Shown piece by piece: positions 25,561 to 38,560 of a DNA stretch of 64,000 nucleotides. Both the position numbers and the translations under genes were made by a program. The DNA lies in contig NC_044596.1 in NCBI RefSeq assembly GCF_901933205.1, forward strand, positions 1,676,001 to 1,740,000, written 5' to 3'. Below the pieces are notes generated by a model. That model saw nothing but the letters and a program-made list of their open reading frames with translations. It was not told the DNA's origin and ran no database searches. Each line of letters begins with the position of its first letter. Position 1 is the first letter of the stretch. The stretch comes from Camarhynchus parvulus (lineage: Eukaryota; Chordata; Aves; Passeriformes; Thraupidae).

Positions 25561-28500
25561 AGAAACAAGGAGACTAAGATGAAAGCAGAGCAATCTGGTG
25601 ATAGGGGAGGGCCCTCACAAGCCACAGGGGAACCAGGAGGTTGCGACATCACTGAAGTCCCTGACGCATTGTAGTAAAGTCTCCTCCTCGCATCTGCACA
25701 AAGACATTGTAATGACGGGACGTGAGGTTTACAACTGGCTACTTCGGTCTGGGATCTTATGGGTACAGGTGTCCAGCTGGATGGTGGTGAGGCAAGGGAA
25801 AACCTTGACCAGGACTCAGGTATCAATAGATTTCGTAGGAGCTAGGTCCCTTCTCTGGGAGCTGCTTTTTAATAAGTGTCAGAGAAATGGTTCTACAGGG
25901 AAAGAATGCAGGAGCACCACCATAGAATGCTTGGAAGACTCTGAGGAAGGATCCAACAGCTGAGAGTAGAAGTGGCAGTGTTAAGAGGTATCACTTTTTG
26001 GGAGGATGGACAGCAGATAATGACCCGGCTGAAAAGTCAGATTTAATAGGCAAATGTTGATGGCAAACTAGCATCCCACCTAAATGGCAAATACTAATGC
26101 TGACACCAACTGAGAGACAGTGGGTTTGTGGCCAACAAGCTTAGGAATTATGAAAAGTATGATTAATGGTCTGATGTGTAGGCGGTTCTGCCGTAGAGTC
26201 CAAGAACTCAGAGGAGGAGATGAGGGAGAGATGAGGAGGAGGTGAGGAACAGTGTCTCTATATGTATGCACCAGTGGCAGTCACAGGCCCCAGGAGTCGT
26301 GAGTCCAACGCTCCCCAACTACAGAGAGGGTACACCCCACGAGCTGACCTGTGGTTTCCCAGCGTGATCATGGGGAAGACATGGAAGGTGGGATGAAACC
26401 CACTTCTGTCCTGGCAGCACGAAAAGGCCAACCTCAAGGAGGGAAACATCTAATCTTAGGGAACCCAGTAAAGTGAAGGTAGCCTCAACCTCCCATGACC
26501 TAGAAGCTGCTGAGTATTTCGGTCAGATCCCTGGAAGGTACCTCTACCGCATACCCAGGGTTAGAGGGTCCCGCCTCTAGCCAGGAGAGGTACGGAAAAC
26601 CGATTTTCGGACGGTGTGGATCCCAGCGTCTGGCACATCAGGAACCACGCAGCAAGCGCTCAGTTTCCATACTGGAAAAGTAGTGTACCCTCAATACCGG
26701 ACATGTGGGGCAGAACCCATTTCCATTGCCGGGTGACGGTGGGGATCACACAGCAATTGACCCCTGTTAGCTTCAGGTGAGCCTGACTGGGAAAGAGGAA
26801 AAACATCCTATTGTACCGGCCCAGAGGCCCCGTGTATTCTGGGTATAGATTTCTCCGAACGCTATTACATAAAGACCCAAAGGGACCTTGTAGATGGCTT
26901 TTGGCATAGCTGCTGTGGAGGCAGAAATATCAAGTAGAAGTTTTGAATACCTTTACTGGACTATCAGAAAGTCCATCCGCAGTAGGTCTCCTGAAAGTGG
27001 AAGAGCAACGAGTGCCAATTGCCACCTCGACAGTGCACCGCCGCAGTATCATCTTTATCGTAGAGCTGTGATCCCCATCCACAAAATGATCCGGAGTTGA
27101 GAGCCAAGGGGTGGTGTCAGCAAGACTCACTACCTTCAACATCCCATCTGGTGTGCGCAAAGTCTGACTGATTCCCATAACTAACTTTAACCCCATCCAA
27201 CCACCAACCCGCATTTAGTTGGAGTCCAAGGCAAAGTGGTATGCCACTATAGACATTGCTAGCATTTTTCTCCATCTTTACAGAGAATGGCCTCAGTTTG
27301 CTTTCACCTGGAGTGGGGGGCAGTACACCTGAACGAGTCTTAGGGGTGGGAAGCACAGTCCCACCATCTGCCATGGACTGATCCAGACTGAATGGAAAAG
27401 TGGTGAGGGCTCCAGAGCACTTGCAGAAAGACGATGATCATTGTGTGGGGAAACACGGCAATGGAAGTATTTGAGAAAGGAGGAGATACAGGATGTTGGA
27501 GAGGGGCCCTATCAAGAAGAGCAAAAGTCAAGGATCCGAGAGATCCATTCTGGGAGTTAAATGATACAATGGAAGGCGAGATTCCCACCGAAGTCATCAA
27601 CAAAATCACCGCTGATGTCTCCACCAACTAGCAAGAAGGAAACTCAAGCTTTCCTGGGTGCTATAGGCTTTGGAGGATGCAGCATTCCCTAATACAGTCA
27701 GATTGTGAGCTCTCTCTCACCAAGTCACCCGCTAAGAAGAAGAATCCAGTTCACTGGGGCCCAGAGCAGCAACAAGCCTTTGCCCAGATCACCGGGCAGG
27801 AAATCGCTCATGCGGTGAGCTGCTCCTGTGCCCAGTCAGTACAGTGACCAGAGGTGAAGAACGCGTTTCACTCTGCAGCCGGAACCATGGTTTAAAAATC
27901 CTGAGCCTTTGGCGGTGAAGGCGCTTGGGGAGACTCTGAGGCTCCACCCCCTGGGATTTTGGAGCCGGTTACAGAGGGTCTGAAGCCAACTACATCTCCC
28001 ACAGAGAAGGAAATCTTACGTTGCCTATGAAGGGAGTCCAGGTTGCCTCAGAGGTAATTGGCACGAAGCACAACTCCTCCTGGCACACCTCACTACCGGT
28101 ACTGGGTGGATGATGAAAGGGAAAGTTCCTACCACCCACCACGCCATGACACACTACATGGAGCAAGTGGATTGCTCTAACACACAGGCTCAGTATTGGA
28201 AACCCGAACCGCCTGGGATTCTGGAAATAATTACAACCGGGCCGGAAGGTGAGAACTTTGGTCTGACTGATGAAGAGGAACAAGAACCAGTGACACGGGC
28301 TGAAGAAGCTCCTCCATATAACCAGCTGCCCCCAGAGGAAATGCGCGCACGCCCTTTTCACTGATGGTTCCTGTCGCATCGTAGGGATGAACCGAAGTGG
28401 AAAGCAGCCGACATGGAGCCCCACACACAAGTTGCACAAGCTACCAGATGGAGAAGGTGGGTCAAGTCAACTTGCCCAACTCAAACCCGTTCTGCTGACC

Positions 28501-29769
28501 CTGACATTGCTGAGAGAGAGTAAAGGGACAACGCTCTACCTTTACACTGATTCATGGATGGTAGCCAATGCCTGTGGGGATGGCTTGAGAGGTGGAAAAG
28601 GCCAACTGGTAGCGTAGGGGAAAACCGATCTGGGCCGGATGAATGGAAAGCACATTGCCACTCGGTTAGGAGAAGCTACCTGTGAAAGTCCGTCATGTTG
28701 ATGCCCATGTCCCCAAAAGATTCGGGCTAATGAGGAACAACGAAACAATGAGCAGGTAGATCTGGCAGCAAAAATAGAGGTGTCAAAGATAGACTTAGAT
28801 TGGCAACATAGGGGGGGGAGTTGTTCTTAGCTTCCGATGAGTTCATGATGCCTCAGGTCATCAGGGTAGAGATGCCACCTATAAGTGGGCACGAGACCGA
28901 GGGGTGGATCTAACCATGGACAGCATTTCTCAGGTTATCCATGACTGTGAGACATGCGCTGCCATCAAACAGGCCACGCAGTGAAGCCCTCTGGTATGGT
29001 GAAACGGTGGTCCAAGTACAAGTATGGGGGAGGCCTGGCAGATTGACTACATCACACTGCCCCAGACACGTCAGGGCAAGCGCTTCATGTGCTTACCAAT
29101 GGTGGAAGCCACCACTGGATGGTTGGGGAGACCCACCCTGTGCCTCATGCCACTGCCAGGAACACCATCCTGGGCCTGGAAAAGCAAATCCTGTGGAGGC
29201 ATGGCACCCCTGAGAGAATTGAGTCAGATAATGGGACTCATTTCAAGAACGGCCTTATCAACACCTGGGCCAGGGAACATGGCATTGAATGGATATATCA
29301 TATCCCCTATCATGCACCAGCTGCCGGGAAAGTTGAACGGTGCAATGGACTACTTAAAAACTACCCTGAAAGCACTTTCGGGGGACTTTTAGAAATTGGG
29401 AAATGAACCTAGCAAAAGCCACCTGGATGGTCAACACCAGAGGGTCCATAAATCGAGCTGGTCCTGCCCAGTCTGAACCACTGCACACAGTGGATGGAGA
29501 TAAAGTCCCTGTTGTACACATGAAAGGTATTTTAGGAAAGACTGTTTGGATTACTCCCACCTCAGGCAAAAGACAAACCCATCCGTGGAATTGTTTTTTG
29601 CTCAAGGACCTGGTTGCACTTGGTGGGTGTAATGCAGAAAGATGGAGAAAGCCGTTGTGTACCGCAGGGAAACCCTAGTCTTAAGTGAGGACTGTGTGTA
29701 AGGTTTGGGTTTTGTTTGTTTGTTTGTTTTTTTTGTGATACAGATGGAAATAGGAAAAGGGGTGGATAA
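25561..29769 (+). pseudogene. Endogenous retrovirus interior, degenerate pro-pol (ERVL-like)
   Basis: A decayed retroviral interior, read in pieces in several plus frames. In order: a protease-end motif ILGIDF near 26840; a reverse transcriptase start (AVIPIHKMIRS near 27070) and a catalytic-core region (IIVWGNTAMEVFEKG near 27434) in which the usual YxDD box is broken by an indel; RNase H (LFTDGS near 28350, LYLYTDSW near 28540); and integrase from 28930 with a zinc-binding part (HDCETC), the first catalytic Asp (QIDYITLP near 29040), the second (ESDNGTHF near 29220), the Glu (KVERCNGLL near 29330) and a C-terminal domain to 29690. Many stops and frameshifts make it non-functional. Upstream of 26.8 kb the gag part is hard to recognise. 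Family assignment is tentative. Confidence 0.85.
29752..29765 (+). other. Polypurine tract of the ERV
   Basis: The purine run aggaaaaggggtgg immediately precedes the presumed start of the 3' LTR, where plus-strand DNA synthesis is primed in retroviruses. It supports placing the LTR start at TGTTGAAG. Confidence 0.6.
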
Positions 29770-30447
29770 TGTTGAAGATTGCATGCAAGATGTTTTCCAT
29801 TACCATCTGTATGGCTGATTACCTTGTCAAGTGAGCAGTTTGCCTTATCTCTCTCTTTGAATGACCACATTCACACCTTCCTCGGGGAGGGGACCCTTGC
29901 TGATAACAGACTATTGAATATCGGTGCATGACTGATAAGAACTATAACATCCCATTGTGAGATGCTCCGCCCAGAGGGAGGAGCCAAGCACTGCTACCCC
30001 ATATACTCCAAGATTCTGAAATTGCAGTTCAGTTTTTTTTCTCCACGAGATTCCCCAGAGGAACAGCAGCTACCTTTTCCTCCTGGATCTTCAGAGGAAG
30101 ACTACATCCTTCTCTACAGAACCCCCTTGCTCCAACAGAACCACACCTGATACTTCAGAGGACTGCAGCCACATTTTCAATCGGACTGCCACCAGCACCC
30201 TGACCAACAGGGTGTCAGGTTGGGTTCTGACTCTGTCAGTGTTGTTCCAGTGGACTGTATTGTTTATTTTATTCTTTTTATTTCTTCCCTATTAAAGAAC
30301 TGTTATTGCCTGCTCCCATATCTTTTGCCTGAGAGCCCCTTAATTTAAAATTGTAGCAATTCGGAGGGGTGGGGAGGGTTTACATTCTCAATTTCAGGGG
30401 AGGCTCCTGCCTTCCTTAGCAGACTCCTGTCTTTCCAAACCAAGACA
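29770..30447 (+). mobile_element. 3' LTR of the ERV, ending exactly at lysozyme duplication copy 2
   Basis: About 678 bp from TGTTGAAG to CCAAGACA. It matches the LTRs at 2186-2883 and 63321-64000. A polyadenylation region (ctattaaagaactgttattg) is present. The next base after CA begins the duplicated block (cctcactacag), so the LTR terminus and the duplication boundary coincide. Confidence 0.85.
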
Positions 30448-30664
30448 CCTCACTACAGACACTCCAATAAGAATAGGCAAAAAAATTAAGGGGAAGGAGG
30501 AGAGGAGGAAGGGAGAGGTGAAGGCGAACAGAGAAAGAAAAAAAAAGAAGAGAGGAACCCTAAATGTTGCAAAGCCCTGTTAGGGCAACAAAATCTTGAG
30601 TCACAATTGTGCAAATAAATCGAGGCTGAAACTCCATCTGTAGTGGCTTGTTGCAACACCTGTT

Positions 30665-30670
30665 TTTATT
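30665..30670 (-). promoter_or_regulatory. Candidate polyadenylation signal of lysozyme gene 2
   Basis: AATAAA in the same context as in gene 1, downstream of the stop codon on the minus strand. Confidence 0.55.
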
Positions 30671-30871
30671 AAGCTGTGAACTGTAAGTTCTCTGTTTGCA
30701 TTGCATCAGACTGAAGGCCTTCAGAGTTAGCACTAGCCAGTACCCACTCTATCTTAATAATATACTGCTTTTAATTCCCCACACCCATGCATTTCCCTGG
30801 CCTCCTCTCCAAACGTTGTCATTCTCCATCTCTGGTGGTCCCGAGGAAACAATCAACACCTGTGCAGCGAT

Positions 30872-32420
<1,549 letters not shown>

Positions 32421-34057
32421 GTGCTCCCAGGGAGAGGATCAGCTGGTTGAGCAAGCATATCTGGGAAGTATGGGCAGTCTTTACAGTAACAAGCCAATAA
32501 GGAAGTGGGCCAAACTCCAAAACAAACTCCAAAGCAACTCCAAAATTCCTGGAAGGTGCCAGTACCTATTTCACTGGTCCTTCATGGCAGGGGCATATGT
32601 TTTCCCCAGACACCCCAGCAATCCTTGGTTGGATATTATTCCAAACATCACGGCTCTAGTTCCCCTGTGTGAAGTGTCATGGTTTAACACCAGCAGTCTG
32701 ATAAGTCATTCCGTGTCTCCCACCCTGGTGGGATGGGAAACGTAAAAGTTAAAAAGCTTTTGGGTTGAGATACAGGCAGATTAATGGGGAAATAAAAAGC
32801 CACACATGCAAGAAAAAGCAAAATAAAGAGGAAACGCACTCCTTCTCATCAGTGGGGAGATGTTCAGCCACCTCCAGGAAACCAGGCTCCACCACATTAG
32901 CAGTGGTTCAGGAAGACAAACTCCATCACTCCAAACGTCCTCCTCCTTCTTTCTTCTCCCCTCAGGTTTATACTTCGAGCAGGACACTACACATGATCTG
33001 GGATATGCTGTGGTCAGTGGGGGTCAGCTGTCTTGGCTGCATCCCCCAGCATGGTCTAGGAATAATATTCCCCAATTTAGTACTCCCATTAAAAATCTAC
33101 AAGCTGCTCCCCTCACCTTCTCCAATCCCAGGCTGAGATAAAAAGAATTTACTGGGAATGGCAATGAGTTAAGAATCAACCATGAAAAATGTCCTTGAAT
33201 AGAACCTCCTGTGAAGGAGGTGAAGAAGAGGTAACCAACTTTATGTTCTTAATTCATCTTCCTACTATCCCTTGTAAAATATTTCTGAACAATAAACTAC
33301 ATACGGCAGAAAGAAATCTGATTTATTATGTTTTTGTTTGCATGGATGGTATATTACAAGCCGTGGCTGATCACTGGACATTAACTTCATTGGTCACTAC
33401 CTCAAGATTGTCACTACCTCAAGTGGTCACTACCACTACATTGGCTGCCTTTGACATCAGTTTTCTTTCTCCTACTGTATGCATCAAAAAGCTCAAGAAA
33501 ATAAGGATAAGAAAATGTGAAAATAAGGATAAGAAAATGTAAAAATAAGAAGAGGCAATGGTTATCAAAGACATAAAGCTAAGAAGATACGGCACAGCTG
33601 AGTAGCAGGAGTCTCTCATATTGTTGTGTCTGATGAAGAAATAGCAAAAGATGACCGTGCTGGGTGTGGCTGAGGTGATTTCCTTCCCAATGGCTGCCAT
33701 GGGGCTGTATTTTGGATTTGTGCTGAATGCAGGGATGATAATGGAGATGTTTTTGTTATTGCTGAGCAGTGCTCACACAGAGCCAAGGCCTTTTCTGCTT
33801 TTCATACTGCCAGGCTGGCAAGGGGGCTGGGGGTGTGTGGGGAGCTGGGAGGAGACACAGCTGGGACAGATGATCCAAAGTGACCAAAGGCATGTCCAGG
33901 CCATGTGACATCATGCTCTGTACATAAAGTGGGGGCAGAAGGAAGGAGGGGAGGGATGTTTGGAGTGATGGTGTTTGTCTTCCCAAGTCACTGCTTTGTG
34001 TCCTGGAACCCTGCTCTCCATGGGATGGCTGAACCCATGGGAACCTGCAGGCTGAAC

Positions 34058-34925
34058 CTGCCTGCCCATGGGAAACAGGGAGTGAATTCCCGAGTTTGAT
34101 TTGTTTGCACATGTGGCTTTTGCTTTCCATATTAAACTGTATCTCAACCCACAAATTTTCCAGCTTTAACCCTTCTCATTCTCTCCCTGATTCTTCTGGC
34201 AGGGGAGTGAGGGAGTAGCTGTGTGGGGCTTGGCAGCTAAACTACCATTGGCTGACAAACTCAGGGTGCAGGAATTACATTCCTCTACGTATTTTCAGGC
34301 TTCTCAAGCCTTGAAAGGGTCCTCTATGGTTTATTTCCTCCTCTAGCTCCAAAGCAAGCTCTTTATCCTTTTATGCTAACAATGCCATACAGCTTTGAAG
34401 AAGGAAGGATTGAGGGTTAACAGAGTATTTTGGGAGGGGATTGTGGATGAGGTGTTGAATAGAAGAGGTTCTTTTTTCTTCTCTAGCAGTCATAGAGGAC
34501 ATTGGCAGGAGAAATAATTTCACTGGTTTCTTTATGTATTATTATATCAACTGCCATCACACCTAAGTTGGAGGAAATTGTGCAAAGGCTTCACATTTGC
34601 CATGAATTCCAGGGAAGAAAGGAGTCCATGCTTCTACAACCCTCTAGCTCAGTGAGGAGCTTATGGGGGTCCCTCTTGTTGGAAATTATACCAAGTTTAA
34701 AATATTTTGTACAACTTTAGTCAGGGGTTTTGTTTGCCTTTGCCCAAATGGAAACGAATTGAAGTTTAGTTTCAAAGGACTGATTCGCCACTCCAGGCCT
34801 GATGAGCTTAACATCTCTGCAGGCTGGGGGTAGCACAGAAGATACACAAAAGGTAACCAACATCAAGAAATTGTCTTAACAACCATCAACTCCAAACATC
34901 ACTCCTGGCATGGTCAGAGACACCT
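34058..34925. other. Intergenic spacer after the duplication
   Basis: No gene or clear element. AT-rich, with short incidental ORFs only. Confidence 0.4.
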
Positions 34926-35225
34926 GGTCTGAGAAAAGATAGATAAGAGATAGATAAGAATGAGGACCTAATTAGCATCAAAGAGATCCGTAACAAATAA
35001 GAAACCAAATACTACAAACTGTGTAAGTTGGAACCAATGAACTTTGAACCAATGGGTTTTGACTGTATAAAATTTGTGAAAAATCTGGTAAAATTCATGT
35101 GTCATGGATTTTCTCTGCACAACCCAGGCTACGTGGATGAAATGATTTCTGTTGCACATCCTGGTCAGAACATCATCCTGGCCAGAATGAAATAATGAAT
35201 TGATTCTATAACACTAAAAATGTTG
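34926..35225 (+). mobile_element. LTR remnant, fourth family
   Basis: Partner of 19800-20110: the blocks aaccaaatactacaaactgtg, ggaaccaatga, tgactgtataaaatttgtg, ctctgcacaacccaggct, gtggatgaaatgatttctgt and catcctggccag keep the same order. A gataagagatagataag duplication lies just upstream. Confidence 0.65.
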
Positions 35226-36660
35226 TTGGAGAATTTTGTTTTTCCCGCATTTTCAGTGACAACTGTGGTTTATTCCAGGCATATTTTTATTGTTTCTGGG
35301 CAAGGGATCTCCTTTACTGACATGCTTTTAGAATGTGTTTCCTGGAGACAGTTTGTTTAGTGTAAAATTTCAGTGCTTGGCTTTTCACTTGAGTAAATGG
35401 TTCTGGAATGAGTGACAGGTATTACAAAATTTGTAAATAACTGTGAAATATGCATTTGTTATTTTATTTACCCTTGCATAGTCCAGAATTTGTTTCCAAG
35501 ACCCACTTTGTATAGAAGGTTGAACTTTTTAAACACAGTTTTGCACAACTTTGTGACTTGAGATTCAACTGTCAGATAAGAATTAAAATGAAAAAAAAAG
35601 AGCCTAACATTCACAGCAATAGCTTTCCTATATTATTTAAAGAACAGTGGGAATTCTTTGTGGAAATGTAACACCTGAATAGCTTGTAGTTGCAGCAGGG
35701 TTCACTGCTCAGCTGTTCACTGCTCTTTCTGTGCCCTAGTTTGAGTTGGCTTCCTTAGTAGTCACTGGTGCTTCCATGTAGGATTGCTTTACTTGTCTGA
35801 TTCATCAGGGAGGTGACAGTGACACTTGTTAGAGCTTTTGCTGCCAGGGGATTCCCCAGCAACTGACTTGAAGCTCAGCTGAGTGAGTTACTTCCAAAAA
35901 TTGGTCATGTGGAATAATATTTTTTCTCTCAGTTGATTTTTTTTTCTTTTTTATGGGAGTACTAAGAATGTAATTACCTCACGTTAAAAGTCCTGCCTTT
36001 TTTAATTGAGACTGTGGGTTAACGGGAAGGATGAAGATAATGCCATAAATAAAATTGTTACCAGATGATAAATGGCCTACACCTGGTGAGCTAACACAAA
36101 GCTTGTTCCAGAATGACTGGCCTATGGAAACTGCACAATGCCCATTGTGTAAGGAAACTGGAAATTCACCAGCCTCAGTGTCCTGCCAGCTCAGCAAGGT
36201 CACCTGGAACATTGGGGTTCACAACAACCAGGGACCAGAGAGACCCCCAGGACAGAAGGATGAATGCATAAAGGGGAAATATGCTAATGATTTTGGGGAA
36301 ATAATATGTATGTATGAAAAAATATATGTATAAAAATCATATGTATAATCATATGTATCATGTTATTATCATATGTATGTTTAGTCTGGGACAATCAATG
36401 AATATGTGTAAAAAATACAGCATATAAACAGAAACTTTCCTGGGCTCAGCATGCACAGCTTTGGGAGGAGCTATCCCCCTGTGCATCTGGCTGAATAATG
36501 AATGCTGCTCTTTAATGCTACATTGGTGTTAAGGAGTTTTTTTATTTTACTGAATTTTTGGCAACCAAAAAAATTAAATCCCTGTCCTGGATTAACTTAA
36601 GTGACAATAAACCAGCACGAGGTTGCTACAAAGCGGATTGCAGAGAATTCCTAGGTAACA
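35226..36660. other. Intergenic DNA with a possible LTR at about 35980-36570
   Basis: Mostly AT-rich sequence without genes. The part from about 35980 to 36570 has an atatgta-rich stretch (36300-36380), a cagcatataaacag TATA-like motif and ends in ttactgaatttttggcaacc, reminiscent of an LTR terminus. No second copy exists in the window to confirm it. Confidence 0.4.
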
Positions 36661-36790
36661 GTCACATGCCATAAGTCTGATGAAGAGCAGCTGAGGGAGC
36701 TGGGAAGGGGCTCAGCCTGGAGAAAAGGAGGCTCAGGGGGAGCCTTGTGGCTCTGCACAGCTCCTGACAGGAGGGGACAGCCGGGGGTTG

Positions 36791-37180
36791 TGTCACAGAC
36801 ATTTCTTTTATGAAAAATCCTCTCTTAGGATTTTCCTGCTGAAGCTCAGAAGTTCAGCAACCAGACATAAACAATAGGTTATCTGCTTCTGTGGAATGCA
36901 ACAGGTCAGTTCTGGATTGGCCCAGATTGAGTGTTTGGAGATAATAGCCAATCCAGAACTGAGCTCTCTCGGACACAGTCCGAGAGAGCAAGGTTTGTTG
37001 ATCATTCTTTACTTTCTATTCTTAGGTAGCTAGCAGCTTCTGGAAACTCTCCTTTTCTTTTTCTTTTTAGTATAGTTATAATAGATGTTTATATCATAAC
37101 TTAATAAATCAAGCCTTCTGATCATGGAGCCCATCTCGTCTCTTCCTTCACCCTGAAAACCTTGTGGCCAACCGGCGACA
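36791..37180 (+). mobile_element. 5' LTR of a young ERVK-like element
   Basis: A 390-bp TGTCACAGAC...CCGGCGACA sequence. Compared by eye it is identical to the 3' LTR at 39942-40331. It contains tagtatagttataatag (TATA-like) and an aataaatcaagccttc polyadenylation region. The six bases before it, GGGTTG (36785-36790), recur directly after the 3' LTR (40332-40337). Confidence 0.97.
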
Positions 37181-37182
37181 AT

Positions 37183-37200
37183 TGGTGTCCCCTCGTGTTT
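37183..37200 (+). other. Primer-binding site, possibly tRNA-Trp-like
   Basis: Two bases after the 5' LTR, TGGTGTCCCCTCGTG begins. It resembles the tRNA-Trp primer site of avian alpha-retroviruses (TGGTGACCCCGACGTG) with two mismatches and one gap. The match is imperfect, so the primer is uncertain. Confidence 0.4.
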
Positions 37201-37344
37201 CTGAGGACATTTATCACTTTGTGAGACCCCAGAGGTGACCACAGAAGTGGATTTAGCCAGGAGCTGAAGAACCGAAGATCCAGATTTGGACAGAGTTCAC
37301 AGCAAGGCTGACCACAAAAAGGACCTTTTGAAGCCTCCAGGAAG

Positions 37345-38511
37345 ATGCCCAGAGAGCCTTTCAGCCTCGAACAGGAGCTGGCCAGAGAGTGCTGGACTCT
37401 CTCAGAAGGTACTATTGGGTTTTCCCTTCCTGAAGATGCTGCCCTGCAATGGTGGTGGCTGGAAAAGTGGACGAATTTTCCCACTGAAACAGAGGTCCAT
37501 CTCTCTCCGTCAGAGGAGAGACAAATTTCCCTCTGGCAAAAATGGGGTGAGGAGGATGGAATTCTCCTGTTGACAAAAGATTTATATGACTTTTTTCGAT
37601 GGGCAAAGTTCTTTGGATTTTTTACTAATGTTCTATATGCATTGGATTCGTATGTATGGGAATGCATGCAATTTGTCTGCCAAGCTGTTTGGGGTCGGAC
37701 TTCCCGTGTTCCTCGCATTTATCCCGTCTTCATGGCACTGTTCCCAGTTTTGAAACGAAAAGCAGCTGCCTTTCCCTGGATAGCGGAAGCGAGGGGGCAG
37801 GCGCCGTTCCCCCCGACTCACGGGGGACGACCCTTCGGAGGGGGACAAACGGCTGCTTCCCAGCCCCCCCGTCCCAGCAAGGGGGCGGGATTTCGCCTGG
37901 AGCTGCAGGTTTTTTTCCTCCGTCTTCGGCGCATGCGCAGATGGGGCCACCTTCTCCCTCCCCCCGCCGCTCTCAGAGGGGGCAGCCAGCGCTGCTGGCT
38001 CCGCTCCAGCCGGTCCCATACGCCCCGCCCCAGCCGGCGCTGCGGGGGCAGCCAGCGTTGCCAGCCCTGCTCAAGCCGGTCCCGTACACCCCGCCCCAGC
38101 CGGCGCCGGGGCAGGTGCCCCCCGCGCTGCCCCGGCAGCGGCAGCGCCGCCGCGGCACCGGCCATGGCTCCGCCCCCATGGCCCTGGCGTTGCTTGGTGA
38201 CGACGGAGATGCGGCGGCTAGCTTCCGCCCCGGCGGGGCACGGGCTCCCGCCGCCCCAGAGCCTCCAGCGGCCCCGCTTTTGCCCGCAGCGCCGAGGTCG
38301 GAGGTTCCACCTGAGAAGAGCGACTCACCGCCCCGCCGCCCCCCCCCCTCCCGGGCCAGCCCGCCGCCTCCTCCTCTGTCTCCCGGGCCGGCTCGCTGCT
38401 TTTGCAGACCGCGGCTGCTTCCGTCCCGGTGGAAGACAGGCTCCCCGCGGCCCCACAATCTCCAGCGGTCACGCTTTTGCCCGCAGTGCCGAGGTCGGAG
38501 GTTGCACCTGA
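37345..38511 (+). CDS. gag-like ORF of the young retroelement
   Basis: A 388-residue ORF beginning MPREPFSLEQELARECW near the 5' end of the interior. The first 130 residues look like a real protein (hydrophobic and aromatic-rich, FFRWAKFFGFF, YALDSYVWEC). In position and character they could be a matrix-like part of a retroviral Gag, but I could not identify a known domain. From about residue 140 it is low-complexity, Arg/Pro/Ser-rich. An overlapping ORF in another frame (37656-38840, 394 residues) reads the same DNA as Pro/Ala-rich protein with two 22-residue repeats, and may be the true continuation through a frameshift. There is no nucleocapsid zinc knuckle and no capsid major homology region. 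Confidence 0.5.
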   Translation: MPREPFSLEQELARECWTLSEGTIGFSLPEDAALQWWWLEKWTNFPTETEVHLSPSEERQISLWQKWGEEDGILLLTKDLYDFFRWAKFFGFFTNVLYALDSYVWECMQFVCQAVWGRTSRVPRIYPVFMALFPVLKRKAAAFPWIAEARGQAPFPPTHGGRPFGGGQTAASQPPRPSKGAGFRLELQVFFLRLRRMRRWGHLLPPPAALRGGSQRCWLRSSRSHTPRPSRRCGGSQRCQPCSSRSRTPRPSRRRGRCPPRCPGSGSAAAAPAMAPPPWPWRCLVTTEMRRLASAPAGHGLPPPQSLQRPRFCPQRRGRRFHLRRATHRPAAPPPPGPARRLLLCLPGRLAAFADRGCFRPGGRQAPRGPTISSGHAFARSAEVGGCT

Positions 38512-38560
38512 GAAGAGCGACCCGCCACCCCTCCCGCCCCTCCCGGCCGGCCCCACCACC
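37978..38560 (+). repeat. GC-rich internal repeats in the retroelement
   Basis: Two kinds. A 66-bp unit is repeated directly at 37978-38043 and about 38044-38108 (ggcagccagcg...gccccgccccagccggcgc). A block around 38253-38330 is repeated about 194 bp later at 38446-38525 (cttttgcccgcagcgccgag, gtcggaggttccacctgaga, agagcgac). The second copy sits in a different frame relative to the first, downstream of a run of ten C. Confidence 0.8.
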
